64,000 bases of DNA from an uncultured Lachnospiraceae bacterium (lineage in GTDB: Bacteria; Bacillota; Clostridia; Lachnospirales; Lachnospiraceae). The notes beneath the pieces are model-generated. The model was not told the origin of the DNA and searched no databases. It saw only the letters and a list, made by a program, of their open reading frames with translations. Positions 62,695 to 64,000 of the stretch are shown here, one piece after another (within the stretch, counting starts at the first letter, position 1; every line of letters begins with the position of its first letter). The stretch lies in contig CAJOID010000013.1 in the NCBI GenBank assembly GCA_905234595.1, positions 1 to 64,000 of the forward strand. The letters are read 5' to 3'. Position numbers and translations under genes: made by a program.

Positions 62695-64000
62695 ATGCCA
62701 GAGATCACTACTATAGACAGCATAAGTGAAGAACAGAAAAAGAACATCAGTCCCATGATGCAGCTCTACATAGAGACCAAGCAGCAGTATAAGGACTGTA
62801 TACTGTTCTACAGACTCGGTGACTTCTATGAAATGTTCTTCGATGATGCACTTGAAGCGAGCCGTGTGCTTGAGATCACCCTGACCGGCAAAAACTGCGG
62901 ACTGGAAGAGCGCGCACCAATGTGCGGCGTGCCTTATCATGCCGTGGAGAGTTATCTGGGCAAGCTGGTCAATCACGGATATAGGGTAGCTATCTGTGAG
63001 CAGGTGGAGGATCCGAAACTTGCCAAGGGCCTGGTCAAACGCGAAGTCGTAAGAGTAGTGACCCCGGGCACCAATCCGATCGTAGAGTCAATCGACGGCA
63101 AAAAGAATAATTATATAGTCTCTATCCTGTATATGGACGGCTGTATCGGTTTTTCACTGGCCGATGTGACGACCGGAGATTATTATCTGACCCAGATCGA
63201 ATCCCTTTCCCGATTATATGACGAGATATCGAAATACGGCCCCTCGGAGATCGTATGTAACGAAGCATTTCTGTTAAGCGGTATCAGTATCGATGACCTG
63301 AAGGATAAGCTCGGTATCAGCATAACTACGCTTGATGAACGCGTATTTGATGAAGAACATGCAAAGAGGGTCATACTTAAGCATTTCCATGCGGCAAGCC
63401 TGATCGGCATGGGAATAGCTGATTTCCCTGCAGGTGTAAGCGCCGCGGGTGCATTGCTTGAGTATCTGTATGAGACTCAGAAGAACGATCTGGTACAGTT
63501 CACGCATCTCTATCCTTATGTTTCCAGCAGGTATATGCTTCTTGACTCCGCTACCAGACGTAATCTCGAACTTACCGAGACGATGAGAGACAAGCTTAAG
63601 CACGGGTCATTACTCGGAGTGCTCGATCTGACCAGGACCGCCATGGGCGGCAGAATGCTCAGGCATTTCATAGAACAGCCTCTCATAGATGTGAACGACA
63701 TAAATCTGCGGCTCGATGCAGTGGACGAGTTCTCGGGCAGATCCATGGAGCGGGATGAGATCAGGGAGTATCTAAACGGGGTATATGACCTTGAACGGCT
63801 TATGGCCAAGATAAGTCTCAATACCGTTAACCCCCGTGATATGCTCGCATTTAAGAGCTCCATGAAGTATCTTCCCGCGATCAAACAGGTCCTCGGAGAT
63901 TTCAGGTCACAGAGATTATCGGAACTCGCTGAGACCATAGATGATCTGCAGGATCTCTATAATACCATAGATGCCGCTATCGTTGACGAACCTCCGGTCA
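62695..64000 (+). CDS. mutS: DNA mismatch repair protein MutS (5' part)
   Basis: The frame is open from ATG 62695 to the window end (about 435 codons), so the track misses it. It starts MPEITTIDSISEEQ; the mismatch-binding domain is PMMQLYIETKQQYKDCILFYRLGDFYEMFFDDA, which includes the Phe-x-Glu wedge (FYEMF), and then APMCGVPYHAVESYLGKLV. The connector and lever regions follow (LDSATRRNLELTETMRD; TAMGGRMLRHFIEQPL). The ATPase domain lies beyond the edge. mutL is expected next. Confidence 0.97.
   Translation, partial: MPEITTIDSISEEQKKNISPMMQLYIETKQQYKDCILFYRLGDFYEMFFDDALEASRVLEITLTGKNCGLEERAPMCGVPYHAVESYLGKLVNHGYRVAICEQVEDPKLAKGLVKREVVRVVTPGTNPIVESIDGKKNNYIVSILYMDGCIGFSLADVTTGDYYLTQIESLSRLYDEISKYGPSEIVCNEAFLLSGISIDDLKDKLGISITTLDERVFDEEHAKRVILKHFHAASLIGMGIADFPAGVSAAGALLEYLYETQKNDLVQFTHLYPYVSSRYMLLDSATRRNLELTETMRDKLKHGSLLGVLDLTRTAMGGRMLRHFIEQPLIDVNDINLRLDAVDEFSGRSMERDEIREYLNGVYDLERLMAKISLNTVNPRDMLAFKSSMKYLPAIKQVLGDFRSQRLSELAETIDDLQDLYNTIDAAIVDEPPV

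Noticed and set aside
1-64000. CRISPR array, tRNA, rRNA or insertion sequence
   Set aside because: No regularly spaced direct repeats, no cloverleaf with conserved TTCRANTC arm, no rRNA stretches and no transposase reading frame were seen.

Overview
The window looks like a chromosomal segment of an anaerobic Gram-positive clostridium, most likely Lachnospiraceae (Butyrivibrio-like). The reasons are conserved gene orders typical of Firmicutes (der-plsY-gpsA; TIGR03960-DUF2344-rng; rplU-prp-rpmA-obg-yhbY; rpmB-asp23-fakA-recG; miaB-mutS), a Prp-processed L27 extension, a Bacillus-type LexA box (GAAC-N4-GTTC), short-form HisG with HisZ, and strong GGAGG ribosome binding sites. No tRNA, rRNA, CRISPR array or intact insertion sequence was seen. 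The family assignment is inference; no search was run.

Layout. 1-640: the end of a hisZ and a hisG cut off after about 50 codons. They are unlike the complete hisZ-hisG at 22-24 kb, so this edge is probably a contig chimera. 659-5487: four-gene polysaccharide cluster (DUF5672, GT17-like, GT2, and a polymerase-GT4 fusion). 5612-8795: OmpR-type two-component system. 8807-8963: structured repeat copy 1, convergent with prs. 10254-14656: DUF512 radical SAM, der, plsY, gpsA. 14672-14808: repeat copy 2, inverted. 14831-21674: MoxR ATPase, VWA protein, frameshifted Na+/H+ antiporter, shortened TrkA, hybrid kinase. 21678-26326: recU and hisZ-G-D-B-I.

26455-40588: a conserved translation and ribosome-assembly block (TIGR03960, DUF2344, rng, rplU, prp, rpmA, obg, yhbY, yqeK, rsfS). 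It is interrupted between rng and rplU by about 5.7 kb of signalling genes: NUDIX, an HTH-less LacI-fold protein, a hybrid kinase, and the 5'-truncated remnant of a second hybrid kinase. The usual nadD between yhbY and yqeK is absent, and a long RNA-like hairpin lies there instead. 40606-41897: SOS module with lexA and a divergent yneA-like division inhibitor around several LexA boxes. 41977-47904: exopolysaccharide genes (initiating sugar transferase, GT4, ATP-grasp/HAD fusion), a small stress membrane protein, an AI-2E transporter and a GDSL hydrolase. 47930-53019: Rpn-family nuclease, a 1.2-kDa-residue mosaic surface protein (about 1,190 residues) and a 71-residue small protein. 53038-55653: another hybrid kinase. 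55863-64000: rpmB, asp23, fakA-like, recG, degV, miaB and the start of mutS.

Most notable observations: (i) a two-copy structured repeat with a 71-nt identical core and outer stems that differ in sequence but still pair, sharing a 13-mer with the L21 leader; (ii) the signalling cassette and kinase remnant inside the rng-rplU operon; (iii) the antiporter/TrkA damage; (iv) intrinsic terminators whose T-tract runs directly into a start codon; (v) the mosaic surface protein beside an Rpn nuclease; (vi) the probable assembly junction near 640.
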